Below, piece by piece: positions 1 to 8,698 of a stretch of 64,000 bases of DNA. The stretch comes from Alkanindiges illinoisensis. GTDB taxonomy: Bacteria > Pseudomonadota > Gammaproteobacteria > Pseudomonadales > Moraxellaceae. The stretch is from NCBI RefSeq assembly GCF_004377485.1, contig NZ_SNTY01000047.1:1-64000 (forward strand), read 5' to 3'. Within the stretch, counting starts at the first letter, position 1. Each line of letters starts with the position of its first letter. Under the pieces are notes generated by a model that was not told the DNA's origin, did not search any database, and saw only the letters and a program-made list of their open reading frames with translations. Made by a program: the position numbers and the translations under genes.

Positions 1-87
1 ACTGAGGATCAGAAAGCTTGTTTGAATCGATGTATTTCATCCGCAGATTATGCACGAATGCTAAGAAATCCGGAGTGCAAATATTAA
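1..87 (+). CDS. 3' end of an unidentified gene (partial)
   Basis: Frame 1 is open from the left edge of the window to a TAA at 85-87 and encodes about 28 residues ending in NPECKY. The other two forward frames are closed almost at once. The peptide has two cysteines and a mixed composition and could be the C-terminus of a real protein. It is too short to identify, and no terminator is visible after it. Confidence 0.4.
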   Translation, partial: TEDQKACLNRCISSADYARMLRNPECKY

Positions 88-226
88 CCAAAAAGAAGAT
101 CGTTTTTTGATTTATGAAAGAGATCTAATATTTCCAAGAAATTCTGCCAAGTGCTTCACTAAATTGTGATTTTTTGTAGTTTTAAAATTGAGCTGCCCGC
201 CTAAACAAGGTTAAGATATAGTCAAC

Positions 227-255
227 AAGCAGTTTAGCCTGATCTAAAACTGCTT
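227..255. repeat. Inverted repeat upstream of the small lipoprotein gene
   Basis: AAGCAGTTT (227-235) and AAACTGCTT (247-255) form a perfect 9-bp inverted repeat with an 11-nt spacer, about 55 bases before the lipoprotein start. No T-run follows, so an operator or 5'-leader hairpin is more likely than a terminator. Its function is unknown. Confidence 0.35.
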
Positions 256-308
256 AACGGGGTAATGTTGCAAGATGCAATCTCAATTTTCATGGAGTTG
301 GTTTAAAA

Positions 309-557
309 ATGATAAGTAAGCAAATTTTAGGGCAGGGTCTGTTAGTAGGTACTATGATCATGGCATTAACAGGGTGTGATAAAAAACAGGAACCCGTTAA
401 GGCAACCGATGCACCTGCAGTACAACAAGCAGAGGCTAGTAACAAACATAAAAGTGAAAATGACCTATATATTGAGCGGTTAAATAAGGATGTTAAGGTT
501 GAAAATCCGGATGCACTGCTGGATGAAGTGAATCAGGAAGCCAAAACTACCCCTTAA
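309..557 (+). CDS. Small lipoprotein, unknown function
   Basis: This 82-residue protein has a lipoprotein signal peptide. A short charged start (MISKQ) and a hydrophobic stretch end in the lipobox LTGC, which would put the lipidated cysteine at residue 23. The mature part is hydrophilic and lysine/glutamate rich, with no domain I recognise. Aspartate follows the cysteine (CDKK), which under the E. coli +2 rule would favour inner-membrane retention. The gene stands alone ahead of two tRNA genes. A GGAG sits about 12 bases before the ATG. It is real by its signal sequence, but its role is unknown. Confidence 0.7.
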   Translation: MISKQILGQGLLVGTMIMALTGCDKKQEPVKATDAPAVQQAEASNKHKSENDLYIERLNKDVKVENPDALLDEVNQEAKTTP

Positions 558-633
558 ATTGGTAAGTTGTGCTTTATTTAGCCGTTAATGATTGATTTAT
601 GTTGAGTGCGGCTGAATATTGATCAATGAGGGC

Positions 634-662
634 TTGCTCAAGCGGCCAGCTTTTTGTAATAT
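634..662 (+). promoter_or_regulatory. Sigma70 promoter of tRNA-Ser
   Basis: TTGCTC (634-639) and TAATAT (657-662) are separated by exactly 17 bases and end 14 bases before the tRNA. A G/C-rich stretch (GGCGACC) follows the -10 box, as in stringently controlled stable-RNA promoters. Confidence 0.7.
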
Positions 663-676
663 GGCGACCTCGTTGC

Positions 677-767
677 GGTGAGATGGGTGAGTGGCTGAAA
701 CCACGTCCCTGCTAAGGACGCATACCTGTTATGGGTATCGAGGGTTCGAATCCCTCTCTCACCGCCA
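677..767 (+). tRNA. tRNA-Ser (anticodon GCU)
   Basis: The gene is 91 nt long including an encoded CCA. The 7-bp acceptor stem GGTGAGA/TCTCACC closes the molecule. The anticodon stem is CGTCC/GGACG, with loop CTGCTAA and anticodon GCT at 711-713. A long variable arm, typical of serine tRNAs, precedes the GGTTCGAATCC T-arm. It reads AGC and AGU serine codons. Confidence 0.97.
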
Positions 768-837
768 ATTTTATAATGTTTGCAAAACTTGATGTGTTTA
801 ATAAAACGACAGATAGTTAGCAAAAATTAAAAAGAAG

Positions 838-866
838 TTGACGAGGCGCAAACTGCACTGTAGAAT
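838..866 (+). promoter_or_regulatory. Sigma70 promoter of tRNA-Arg
   Basis: TTGACG (838-843), a 17-base spacer and TAGAAT (861-866) form a near-consensus promoter. It is followed by a GC-rich discriminator (GCGCGAC) directly ahead of the tRNA. Confidence 0.75.
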
Positions 867-883
867 GCGCGACACAAAACGAC

Positions 884-960
884 GCGCCCATAGCTCAGCT
901 GGATAGAGCACCAGGCTACGAACTTGGGGGTCGGGAGTTCGAATCTCTCTGGGCGCGCCA
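884..960 (+). tRNA. tRNA-Arg (anticodon ACG)
   Basis: The gene is 77 nt with encoded CCA. The acceptor stem is GCGCCCA/TGGGCGC, the D-arm reads AGCTCAGCTGGATAGAGC, and the anticodon loop CTACGAA carries ACG at 918-920. The T-arm contains GTTCGAATC. In bacteria the ACG anticodon is normally edited to ICG by TadA so that it reads CGU, CGC and CGA. Confidence 0.97.
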
Positions 961-980
961 TCTTCTTTCTTTAAAGAAGA
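961..980 (+). terminator. Possible terminator of tRNA-Arg
   Basis: TCTTCTTT and AAAGAAGA form an 8-bp hairpin with a 4-nt loop immediately after the CCA end. The following DNA is AT-rich but has no clean T-run, so termination efficiency is uncertain. The rest of 981-1255 is AT-rich and holds no gene that I can see. Confidence 0.4.
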
Positions 981-1255
981 AATAAATTAAAATAATTTAC
1001 TGTCTAGTTCTATTGTTTATTCAAATTTTAAAATTAATTCCTCTTATTTAGCACTTATATATTCCTAGTTAACGAGCTCATTAATCCTATTTTTAAAATC
1101 TAATAGCCAGATTCATCACAACTTTTAAAAATTCTGATGATTCGCGTGTTGGCTTTTGTAACCCAAAGTCTTTTTTAGACAACTGTATATTGTTTAAAAA
1201 ATATCCTGATGATAATTTTTCCGCAGTTTTCATGGAGCTGAAACTGGAAAATTAT

Positions 1256-2515
1256 ATGAAATACAATCAATCATGCTTAAAAAACACGCTATTTACCACG
1301 CTGGGCATAAGCGCTTTGGCGCTGCTGGGTAGTCAGGCTGCTTTGGCCGCCACCTCTAATCTAAATACACCGCCCAATAGCCAGCAGGTCTTTTTTGTGG
1401 GCAATAACTGGGATGGCACGGTGACGGTAATTCGTCCTTCTCAGGATTATGCCAGAATTGGTGTCATCAATATGGTGCCTGACCGGGCAGCACGCCTGCG
1501 GGAAATCTACCTGAACCCAGTCAAGCTGGTTGCCTATCAATATATCCGTAATACAGCAGGCGAGGGTAATGATCAACTGGTTGATGCCATGTATTCCACG
1601 CCAGATGGTCAGTCTGTGGTAGCCTCACGTCCCAGTTTTGCCGATGTGGTGTCCATTAATATTGCGACTGGCCAGATTAACTGGCGCACGCCGGTAGAAG
1701 GTTTCCGCGCTGATCACATGGCCGTGTCGCCTGATGGTAAGCGGGTGGCGGTGTCTGCTTCATCCGGCAATGTGGTGCAGGTGCTAGACATTAATACGGG
1801 CAAGGAGCTGGGTCGTTTTGCCACGGGCGACAAGCCGCATGAAAACATTTTCTTTAATGGCGGTAGCAGAATTTTAAACTCAGCAATTGGCAATGTGGAA
1901 ACTTCACTGGATGCGCCCTGGCAGGATTTCACCAAGGGCAAGCGCTTTATTACTATTGCTGATGCCAATACCTATCAAATTATTAAAAAAATTGATTTTC
2001 GTCCAGCACTGGATGCAGCGGGGCGCAAGGACTTGTCCAATGCGGTACGGCCAGTGGTATTTAGTCCGGATGAAAGCAAACTGTATGCACAGGTTTCATT
2101 TTTTAACGGGCTGGTGGAGTATGATTTAAATCAGGACAAGGTGACACGGATTGCGCAATTGCCGGGTAGCAGCACCATTCCATCTGACCGCAGCAAGTGG
2201 GTGAATGATTCACGCCATCATGGCTTATCCATAAGTGGTAATGGTGAAAAGCTTTGTGTAGCAGGCACCATGGATGACTATGCCACCATTGTTGATCGTA
2301 AGACGCTAACGGCAGGCAAGCTGATTGGTGCGGGCAAACCCTACTGGGCTACCCAAAGTCCGGATGGCAAATACTGTGTAATTTCTGAGAGTGCAAATGA
2401 TGTGGTTACCGTCATTGATTTTGAGACGGGTAACAAGATGCTGAGTGTGCCAGTGGGCAATCATCCGCAACGGGTTCGACTGGGTTATGCGCCCGCAGGC
2501 TGGTCAACGCGCTAA
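1256..2515 (+). CDS. Exported YncE-like beta-propeller protein
   Basis: Starting at 1256 (MKYNQSCLK), the protein has 419 residues with a typical signal peptide ending at AALA. An upstream ATG in frame at 1190 would bury the signal sequence behind 22 polar residues and has no ribosome site, so it is rejected. The mature protein repeats short blades such as MAVSPDGKRVAVS, VFSPDESKLYAQ and WATQSPDGKYCVIS, typical of the YVTN/YncE seven-bladed beta-propeller family. It is probably periplasmic. No catalytic residues are apparent, and the ligand is unknown. A strong hairpin follows the stop codon. Confidence 0.8.
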   Translation: MKYNQSCLKNTLFTTLGISALALLGSQAALAATSNLNTPPNSQQVFFVGNNWDGTVTVIRPSQDYARIGVINMVPDRAARLREIYLNPVKLVAYQYIRNTAGEGNDQLVDAMYSTPDGQSVVASRPSFADVVSINIATGQINWRTPVEGFRADHMAVSPDGKRVAVSASSGNVVQVLDINTGKELGRFATGDKPHENIFFNGGSRILNSAIGNVETSLDAPWQDFTKGKRFITIADANTYQIIKKIDFRPALDAAGRKDLSNAVRPVVFSPDESKLYAQVSFFNGLVEYDLNQDKVTRIAQLPGSSTIPSDRSKWVNDSRHHGLSISGNGEKLCVAGTMDDYATIVDRKTLTAGKLIGAGKPYWATQSPDGKYCVISESANDVVTVIDFETGNKMLSVPVGNHPQRVRLGYAPAGWSTR

Positions 2516-2528
2516 TATAAAAAAGCTG

Positions 2529-2565
2529 GTTTATTCAGACAGACTGCATGTCTGTTTGAATAAAC
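2529..2565 (+). terminator. Strong hairpin after the beta-propeller gene
   Basis: Two 16-nt arms (2529-2544 and 2550-2565) pair with a single G-T wobble around the loop TGCAT. A further GCTG/CAGC pairing with one bulged base extends the stem. There is no downstream T-run, so it may protect the 3' end of the mRNA rather than terminate by itself. Confidence 0.5.
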
Positions 2566-2697
2566 AGCATATTAGCGAGCACGGTCCATGGCATGCTGTA
2601 CCGGAAACGATGATTGATATGGAGTATAGATAGTTAAAACCGCAAAAGCGGCCCAATTCATAAACGCTTGCAGTGCTGATCGCAGGTTATATAAAAG

Positions 2698-3147
2698 TTA
2701 TGTGGGTTGATGGGGTGATTTTGCCTTTGCAAATGTGCGTTCCGGCTCGCCAAACAATCGGTCAAAAGCCCACTGAAATATAAAGGTATAGACCATAATC
2801 ACTATCGTAAACCCAATGTCGGCAATAATGGCCTCTAGCAGGCTGATCTCAAGAAAATAAGCAATGACTGGCACGCCCACTACCAGCAGGCCGCCCTCAA
2901 AACCCAGAGCATGTAGTAAACGCTGTTTAAGACCTCGGGTATACCAGCCTTGCCGTACTTCCCATTTTTCAAAGCCATAGTTAAAAATCATGTTCCACAG
3001 CAGGGCAAGGATAGTCAGGCTCATCCCGAGCGCTGCACTATCCATGATAGCTTGCTTAAAACCTAGTGTCATAATAGGGATAAATAAACTTAGCAAGATG
3101 ATTTCATAACTGATGGCCTGAATCACTCGCCGCTTAAGACCTTGCAT
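2698..3147 (-). CDS. PACE family multidrug efflux protein (AceI-like)
   Basis: This 149-residue inner-membrane protein has four predicted helices arranged as two tandem bacterial transmembrane pair (BTP) domains, roughly residues 1-70 and 71-140. That is the signature and usual length of the proteobacterial antimicrobial compound efflux family. A glutamate at residue 15 (ISYEIILL) matches the proton-coupling Glu15 of AceI, and the second domain has the equivalent FEGG. The family exports chlorhexidine and other biocides by proton antiport. The gene is transcribed divergently from a LysR regulator at 3242, the same arrangement as aceI/aceR in Acinetobacter. The substrate here is inferred only. 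Confidence 0.88.
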   Translation of the reverse strand: MQGLKRRVIQAISYEIILLSLFIPIMTLGFKQAIMDSAALGMSLTILALLWNMIFNYGFEKWEVRQGWYTRGLKQRLLHALGFEGGLLVVGVPVIAYFLEISLLEAIIADIGFTIVIMVYTFIFQWAFDRLFGEPERTFAKAKSPHQPT

Positions 3148-3213
3148 AATTGCCTCTTGGATAAAACATGAGTGCTATTTTAAATAGTGTTATTTGATAG
3201 AAAAAGTGATTAA

Positions 3214-3232
3214 CTTTCAGAAAAACTGAAAG
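3214..3232. promoter_or_regulatory. Palindromic operator candidate between PACE pump and LysR gene
   Basis: CTTTCAG and CTGAAAG form a perfect 7-bp palindrome with a 5-A spacer, ending nine bases before the LysR start. It fits the T-N11-A form of a LysR site. Its position overlapping the LysR ribosome-binding site (AAAGG, 3229-3233) suggests autorepression. Confidence 0.45.
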
Positions 3233-3241
3233 GTTGATGCT

Positions 3242-4123
3242 ATGAATGTCAGTAAGGAGCTGTTAAGCGTCTTTTTAGCAGCTATGGAAAAAGGCTCATT
3301 TTCAGCTGCAGCGCGCTATTTAAACCGCGCACCTTCAGCGGTAAGTATGGCAATTTCCAATCTGGAAGCAGAGTTAAACTTAAACCTGTTTGAGCGTAGC
3401 GGGCGTGAGCCTGTTTCTACTAAACAGGCACATGCTCTGGCTGCACAGGCACGCTTTCTGGTACAACAAATGCAGCAGTGGGAAGCGCAAGCATTGGCGC
3501 TATCACAGGGACTGGAAAGCAAGCTGAGTCTTGCTATTGAACCAGAATTGTTGTCCATGCACTGGGTAGATTATATTGCGCCAGTCGCCGCGCGTTTTCC
3601 GGCGCTGGACATTGAAATTATCACCGCGCCACATGAGGATGCCATGCACATGCTGCATGAGGGCAGAGTGCAACTCGCCTTGTTATATGAGCGCAGTGAG
3701 TTTGATGGCCGTGAAAGTTTTCGCGAGGTATTTAAAGAAGAACTGGTTGCGGTGGCTGCGCCCAGTCATGCCGTGTTGCAGCAGGCAGAAATGATTCATA
3801 TGGACCAGCTAATGAACACGCGGCAAATTGTAGTGGCCAGCCGGGACAAGCCCCATCAGGCACCACGTTTGCTATGGTCGCATGTGTACTGGCGCACGGA
3901 CAGCCATATTGCTGCTTTGAATTTAACCCTAGCAGGTCTGGGCTGGTCGATCTTACCACGCAGTTTCGTGGCACCTTATGTGGAAACCCGGCAATTGTAT
4001 GTTCTGGAAATACAAAACCTGACCAATAGTTTTCCCCTGTGCATAGATTGGGTATGGTCACGTGAGCATACGCTGGGCATGGCGGCACAATATCTGGTCA
4101 GTCTGGTGGATCAGAAGCTGTAA
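3242..4123 (+). CDS. LysR family transcriptional regulator (AceR-like)
   Basis: The protein has 293 residues, the usual LysR length. The N-terminal winged helix-turn-helix (about 1-60) contains SFSAAARYLNRAPSAVSMAI followed by LEAELNLNLFERSGR. A LysR substrate-binding domain runs from about residue 88 to the end. It is divergent from the PACE efflux gene, and regulators of this class usually control their divergent neighbour. It is therefore the likely inducer-responsive activator of that pump. It starts at the ATG behind AAAGG. Confidence 0.88.
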   Translation: MNVSKELLSVFLAAMEKGSFSAAARYLNRAPSAVSMAISNLEAELNLNLFERSGREPVSTKQAHALAAQARFLVQQMQQWEAQALALSQGLESKLSLAIEPELLSMHWVDYIAPVAARFPALDIEIITAPHEDAMHMLHEGRVQLALLYERSEFDGRESFREVFKEELVAVAAPSHAVLQQAEMIHMDQLMNTRQIVVASRDKPHQAPRLLWSHVYWRTDSHIAALNLTLAGLGWSILPRSFVAPYVETRQLYVLEIQNLTNSFPLCIDWVWSREHTLGMAAQYLVSLVDQKL

Positions 4124-4258
4124 AATGAATCTTTACTAAATCACGTAGCTGGTGGTGAAAAATAATTAAGCTGAACTGCGAACGGCTACAGCTTTTAGTG
4201 TAAAGCTTGGGTATGATTTGCGCATAACTAAAGGATTAAACACGGATATCTCGCAACG

Positions 4259-5668
4259 ATGAATAAAACAAGCGCGGTGGCAGGTGCAGTGGTGGTAATC
4301 AGTGCAGGCTGGCTAGGGACTACCTGGTATAGCAGCCATCACATGGAAACCTATTACCAGAATACCATCCAGAAATTTAACGCCACCACCTTAAGTCCGG
4401 TCAGTATTAAACTTACGTCATTTAAGCAGGGCTTTTTTCAAAGTCGCGCCAACTGGGAAATTAGCCTGACGCTTGATCCCTGTCATCCTGACAATGCCAT
4501 GGTGCTTACTGGGTATGATGAAATCCGCAATGGTTTTATTCCGTCATTAGGCTGGGCCAGTATTGATAGCCATATTATCTGGCCTGATAGTGTAGAAGCT
4601 AAGATTCGTGAAGTATTCAAGGGGCAGGAGCCTTTGACTATTCATTCACGGGTCAATGTGCTGGGCAGTATCAATACCACGCTAAAAAGCCCAGCAGCGC
4701 AATGGCAGGGCAAAGCCGTTCAGGTCAACTGGCAGGGCATGCAGGGCAGCCTTAAATTATCACCATCCAACAAAGTCAAATTTGATATCAGGGCACCCAA
4801 GTTACTGGTCAAGAATCTGGCTTCTAATAGCGACAGTATTTCTTTTGATGATTTGCGCTATCAGGGCGAACAAAAATCAGGGCAATCCAGATTACCGTTG
4901 GGCACTACCACGTTTTCACTGGACAGCATGCAGGCCAATCTGGCACAGCAGCAATGGGGCTTTCGTGATGTGAAGCTGAGCAGCAAGAATCAGGTTAACA
5001 AGGAGATGCTCTCAGCCGAGGCGAGTTATAAAGTGGATAAAATCCTGCTGGGTGAGCAAAATATTGGCAATTTTAAGGCCAACCTGTCACTGGGTCATAT
5101 TCCGGTACAGGCTGCCCAGCAAAGTTATGTGGCCTTTAACCGCCTGCAACGCCAGTGCAACCCATCGGCTCAGGATATGTTAAAAGCACTTGAACCTGTG
5201 CTTAAGGAAGGTTTTCAGGTGAATTTAAGTCAGGCAGACCTGAATTTGTTCAAGGGTAAGGCACAAGCCAATGCACTGATTGTGATGCAGCCAATTGCAG
5301 CAGCATCCCAGCAGTCACCACAGCACATCCTGAAAAAAGTCATGGCCAATGGCAAAGTGCAGGTTTCTGACCAATTGCTAAGCGGTGTTTTTGAGCAGGT
5401 TAGCCAGCTCAAAGGTCAGCCGATTAGTCCGGCAGAAGCAGCCCAAACCGTGCAAATGCTCATGCAGGGTATGCTGCAACAGGGTTACTTTACCAAAACC
5501 GCGACAGGCTATCAGGCCACTTTTGCCTTAAGCGATGGCCAGCCCAATATCAATGGCAAGCCACTGGGTAATCGCACAGCAACAGGTGAGCTTTCAGCTA
5601 CTCCGGCACCTGAAACGCATAAAACAGAAATGCATGAAACAGAAAGTATGCTGTCTGCTGCTGAGTAA
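4259..5668 (+). CDS. YdgA-like DUF945 family protein
   Basis: This 469-residue protein is probably held in the inner membrane by an N-terminal helix (about 6-24) with the bulk in the periplasm. The segment HHMETYYQNTIQKFN just after the helix and the long beta-rich body with LNLFKGKAQANALI near the end are typical of the DUF945/YdgA family, whose function is poorly defined. The C-terminal 30 residues are a polar low-complexity tail. It is transcribed alone and ends in a good terminator. Confidence 0.8.
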   Translation: MNKTSAVAGAVVVISAGWLGTTWYSSHHMETYYQNTIQKFNATTLSPVSIKLTSFKQGFFQSRANWEISLTLDPCHPDNAMVLTGYDEIRNGFIPSLGWASIDSHIIWPDSVEAKIREVFKGQEPLTIHSRVNVLGSINTTLKSPAAQWQGKAVQVNWQGMQGSLKLSPSNKVKFDIRAPKLLVKNLASNSDSISFDDLRYQGEQKSGQSRLPLGTTTFSLDSMQANLAQQQWGFRDVKLSSKNQVNKEMLSAEASYKVDKILLGEQNIGNFKANLSLGHIPVQAAQQSYVAFNRLQRQCNPSAQDMLKALEPVLKEGFQVNLSQADLNLFKGKAQANALIVMQPIAAASQQSPQHILKKVMANGKVQVSDQLLSGVFEQVSQLKGQPISPAEAAQTVQMLMQGMLQQGYFTKTATGYQATFALSDGQPNINGKPLGNRTATGELSATPAPETHKTEMHETESMLSAAE

Positions 5669-5684
5669 TGGGTTGTTAAAAAGC

Positions 5685-5713
5685 AAAAAGCTCAGAATGT
5701 TCTGAGCTTTTTT
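5685..5713 (+). terminator. Rho-independent terminator after the DUF945 gene
   Basis: AGCTCAGAA and TTCTGAGCT form a 9-bp stem with a 2-nt loop, flanked by five A's before and five T's after. It lies between convergent genes and could act on both strands. Confidence 0.88.
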
Positions 5714-5748
5714 ATGGGTAAAAGCAGGGTGGCAAGTGCGGTCAGCTA

Positions 5749-6621
5749 TTAGCTAACATGAATGCCAAACAGGCCCAGCGCCTGTTCCGGGCCAAAACGG
5801 TACTGCGCATTACAAAACTGGCAGTCCATCTTGATTTCATTTTGCTCGTCCAGCAGTTCCTGTACAGTTTCCTGTCCCACCTGACGCAAAGCCTGTTCAC
5901 AGCGCTCACGCGAGCATGTGCAACCAAAACTCAGGTTTTCCTGTTCCGGCAGGCGCACTTCTTCTTCGTTATACAAGCGGTACAGTACTTCCTGTGAGGG
6001 CAGGTAAATCAGCTCATCAGCTTTTAGGGTATTGGTCAGCAAAGTCAGACGCGGCCACAGGTCTTCATCCACCAGGGTTTCTTCTTCGTCATTGCGCGGC
6101 AATAACTGAATCAGCAGGCCACCCGCTTGCTCACCATCACAGGCTAGTGCTAGCCGGGTCGGGATTTGCGCAGACAGGTCATAATACTGGGTCAGGCATC
6201 CGGCCAGACTTTCTGCTTCCAGTGGCACAATGCCCTGATAACGCTCGCCATGTTCAGGTTCAATATTAATAAATAACACGCCATCTTTAAGTGTGCCCAG
6301 CGCCACATTGCCATTGTCGGCCTGCATTAGCACCGGATCATCATTCCATTCGGCCAGCGCACGTAGTTCGCCCAAATGATTGCATTCGGCCATGGCCCAC
6401 TTGAGTGAACCGCTGCCCTGAATTTGCAGGCTCAGGCGACCCTTGATTTTCAGGGTGCTGGCCAGCAAGGCACTGCCCGCCAGCAATTCGCCCAGTAACA
6501 GCTCAATGGCTTTGGGGTAGTCACGCTGCTTGAGGATGGTGTGCAGAGTTTCTGCCAGATGTACCACCTCTCCACGCACAGGGCTATGTTCAATAAAAAA
6601 ACGCTGACGAATATCGGTCAT
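5749..6621 (-). CDS. hslO: Hsp33 redox-regulated chaperone
   Basis: This 290-residue protein belongs to the Hsp33 family, a cytoplasmic holdase activated by oxidation that protects proteins during bleach, peroxide and heat stress. The C-terminal zinc site is intact: GCTCSRERC gives the CxC pair and DCQFC the CxxC pair, the redox switch of the family. The start is set at 6621 (MTDIRQRF) because GGAGAG lies seven bases upstream. The GTG five codons earlier would use that Shine-Dalgarno sequence as coding DNA. Confidence 0.95.
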   Translation of the reverse strand: MTDIRQRFFIEHSPVRGEVVHLAETLHTILKQRDYPKAIELLLGELLAGSALLASTLKIKGRLSLQIQGSGSLKWAMAECNHLGELRALAEWNDDPVLMQADNGNVALGTLKDGVLFINIEPEHGERYQGIVPLEAESLAGCLTQYYDLSAQIPTRLALACDGEQAGGLLIQLLPRNDEEETLVDEDLWPRLTLLTNTLKADELIYLPSQEVLYRLYNEEEVRLPEQENLSFGCTCSRERCEQALRQVGQETVQELLDEQNEIKMDCQFCNAQYRFGPEQALGLFGIHVS

Positions 6622-6738
6622 ATTAATTCTCTCCACATGCAGTGTTTAATGGAGTTGCGGCTACTGAAAATCAAGGGGCCGATGACTGCTGACTTCTTTA
6701 GTGAGCAGAGTAATTGTGGGATATCTCGTCAATGATTG

Positions 6739-8580
6739 TTACTGATGTTTGCTTTCTGGGCCATGCTGGATATTCACGTCCCTGTTTTCCATGTCCATTT
6801 TGCGTGCTGTACGCATGTCGCTATCAAACAGGCTTTCCAGCTCCACCATGGCGGCACGGCTGCTTTCAATCAGTTGCTGTTCATCCTTGTAAATGGTTTG
6901 CTGATGACGCAGCAGGCTTTCATCATGCTCGCGGAACAGTTCAATCCCATCAAAGGCTTTTTTGTTATCAATGCCCAGACTCACCAGCGCCTCATAGGAC
7001 ATGCCCAGCGCAGACAAATAGGTTTCACGCCAGATGTGTTCTACACCGGCTTCGCGCAGGCGATACACATGCTGGCGATCCCGGGCGCGTGCCAGAATCT
7101 TGATGTGCGGATAGGCACGTTTGATGTACTTGGCCACTTGCGTGCAATCTTCCACTTCATCCATCGAGAGCACCAGCAGGCGTGCCTGAGCAATACCAGC
7201 CGCACGCAGGATTTCCGGGTTTTTGGGGTCGCCATAATAAACCGCATTACCAAACTTGCGCACAAAATCGACCTGATTGATATTTTTATCAATGGCAGTA
7301 AATTCAATGTTGTGCATACGCAGTAACCGTCCCACAATTTGTCCAATGCGGCCAAAACCGGCAATGATGACGCTATGCTCATTGTCGGGAATCTGGTCAT
7401 ATTTGGGCGAGACCTGCCGTTTTTTAAAAATCGGTTCGCCCCAGCGTTCCAGCACAAAAAAGGCCAGCGGGGTTAGCATCATCGACAGCGTGACAATTAA
7501 AGTCAGCGGTTCAACAATGCTGCGCTCCACAATCTGATACTGGCTGGCACTGTTAAACAGCACGAAGGCAAATTCGCCCCCCTGTGCCAGTGCAATGCCG
7601 AGCCGGATACTGGTTGACCATCGATAGCCATTTAAATGGGCAATAATGGCTAGCGTCAAAAACTTCAGCGCCATTAGGCCCAGCGCACCGCCAATAATAA
7701 TCCATGGAATTTCACGCAGTAAATCCAGCTGGACGGTCATGCCAACAGTCATAAAAAACAGGCCCAGCAGCAAGCCCTTAAAGGGCTGAATACTCGCTTC
7801 CAGTTCATGCCGGTATTCCGAATCGGCCAGCAGCACGCCGGTTAGAAAAGCACCCAGCGTGGTGCTAATGTCCAGCAGGTTCATCAATTGCACCACCGCC
7901 AGCACAATAAACAGGGCAATCGCGGTAAGCAGTTCAGCGGCATCACTTTTGGCAATAAAGCGGAAAAAAGGCCGCATGACATAACGGCTAAACAGGAACA
8001 ATCCTGAAAAAGCCGCCACAATGGCCGCAAAATGGGCAATGCCATGATGGGTGTCATTCATACCACTTATCAGCGGCAGTAAGGCCAGCAGCGGAATGAC
8101 GGCCATATCCTGAAACAGTAAAATGGCAAAGGCTTGCCGCCCATGCGTACTGACCAGTTGCTGTTTTTCAGCCAGTAATTGCAATACAAACGCAGTGGAC
8201 GACAGAGCCAGACCAAAACCAATCACCAGACTGGCATAAAAGCTTAAATCCAGAAACAGCCAGATCAGGGTGAGCAGCAGGGTTGCCGTAACGCCCACTT
8301 GCAGGCCACCCATTACAAAAATGGAACGGCGTAGTTCCCACAGGCGTTGTGGTCGTAATTCAAGGCCAATTAAAAACATCAGCATGATGACGCCGTATTC
8401 GGCCAGATGCATGATGGATTCGGGGTCGCGCTCAACTTTTAGGACATAAGGGCCAAGCAGAATGCCGGTAAACAAATAGCCCAGCACAGTGGCCAGTCCA
8501 AGGCGTTTGCCTAAAGGCACCAACAGCAGGGCAGCGCCCAGAAAAATTGTTATTTGCAGTAACAGCGGCATTGTCGTCAT
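6739..8580 (-). CDS. Kef-type potassium/proton antiporter (CPA2 family)
   Basis: The protein has 613 residues in two parts. Residues 1-385 form about 12 membrane helices of the Na+/H+ exchanger fold, including GLALSSTAFVLQ and LGAFLTGVLLADSEYRHE. From about 400 there is a cytosolic RCK/TrkA-N domain with the nucleotide-binding motif VIIAGFGRIGQIVGRLL. This is the KefB/KefC architecture, in which potassium efflux is usually gated by glutathione adducts and nucleotide. I cannot tell KefB from KefC. No KefF/KefG partner lies nearby. It is probably transcribed alone. Confidence 0.88.
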   Translation of the reverse strand: MTTMPLLLQITIFLGAALLLVPLGKRLGLATVLGYLFTGILLGPYVLKVERDPESIMHLAEYGVIMLMFLIGLELRPQRLWELRRSIFVMGGLQVGVTATLLLTLIWLFLDLSFYASLVIGFGLALSSTAFVLQLLAEKQQLVSTHGRQAFAILLFQDMAVIPLLALLPLISGMNDTHHGIAHFAAIVAAFSGLFLFSRYVMRPFFRFIAKSDAAELLTAIALFIVLAVVQLMNLLDISTTLGAFLTGVLLADSEYRHELEASIQPFKGLLLGLFFMTVGMTVQLDLLREIPWIIIGGALGLMALKFLTLAIIAHLNGYRWSTSIRLGIALAQGGEFAFVLFNSASQYQIVERSIVEPLTLIVTLSMMLTPLAFFVLERWGEPIFKKRQVSPKYDQIPDNEHSVIIAGFGRIGQIVGRLLRMHNIEFTAIDKNINQVDFVRKFGNAVYYGDPKNPEILRAAGIAQARLLVLSMDEVEDCTQVAKYIKRAYPHIKILARARDRQHVYRLREAGVEHIWRETYLSALGMSYEALVSLGIDNKKAFDGIELFREHDESLLRHQQTIYKDEQQLIESSRAAMVELESLFDSDMRTARKMDMENRDVNIQHGPESKHQ

Positions 8581-8698
8581 AACAACTAAAACATCTTTTA
8601 TAGCAGTTTAGCGGCAAAGTTGCGGTAAAAATATGAAAATGGTCGCAAATTTTTGCTGAGGTTTAACCCAAGGCTGGCTTGATATCACTATATTGAGC

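Noticed and set aside
638-823. 61-codon minus-strand frame
   Set aside because: It runs antisense through the tRNA-Ser gene, whose structure is certain. The frame has no ribosome site.
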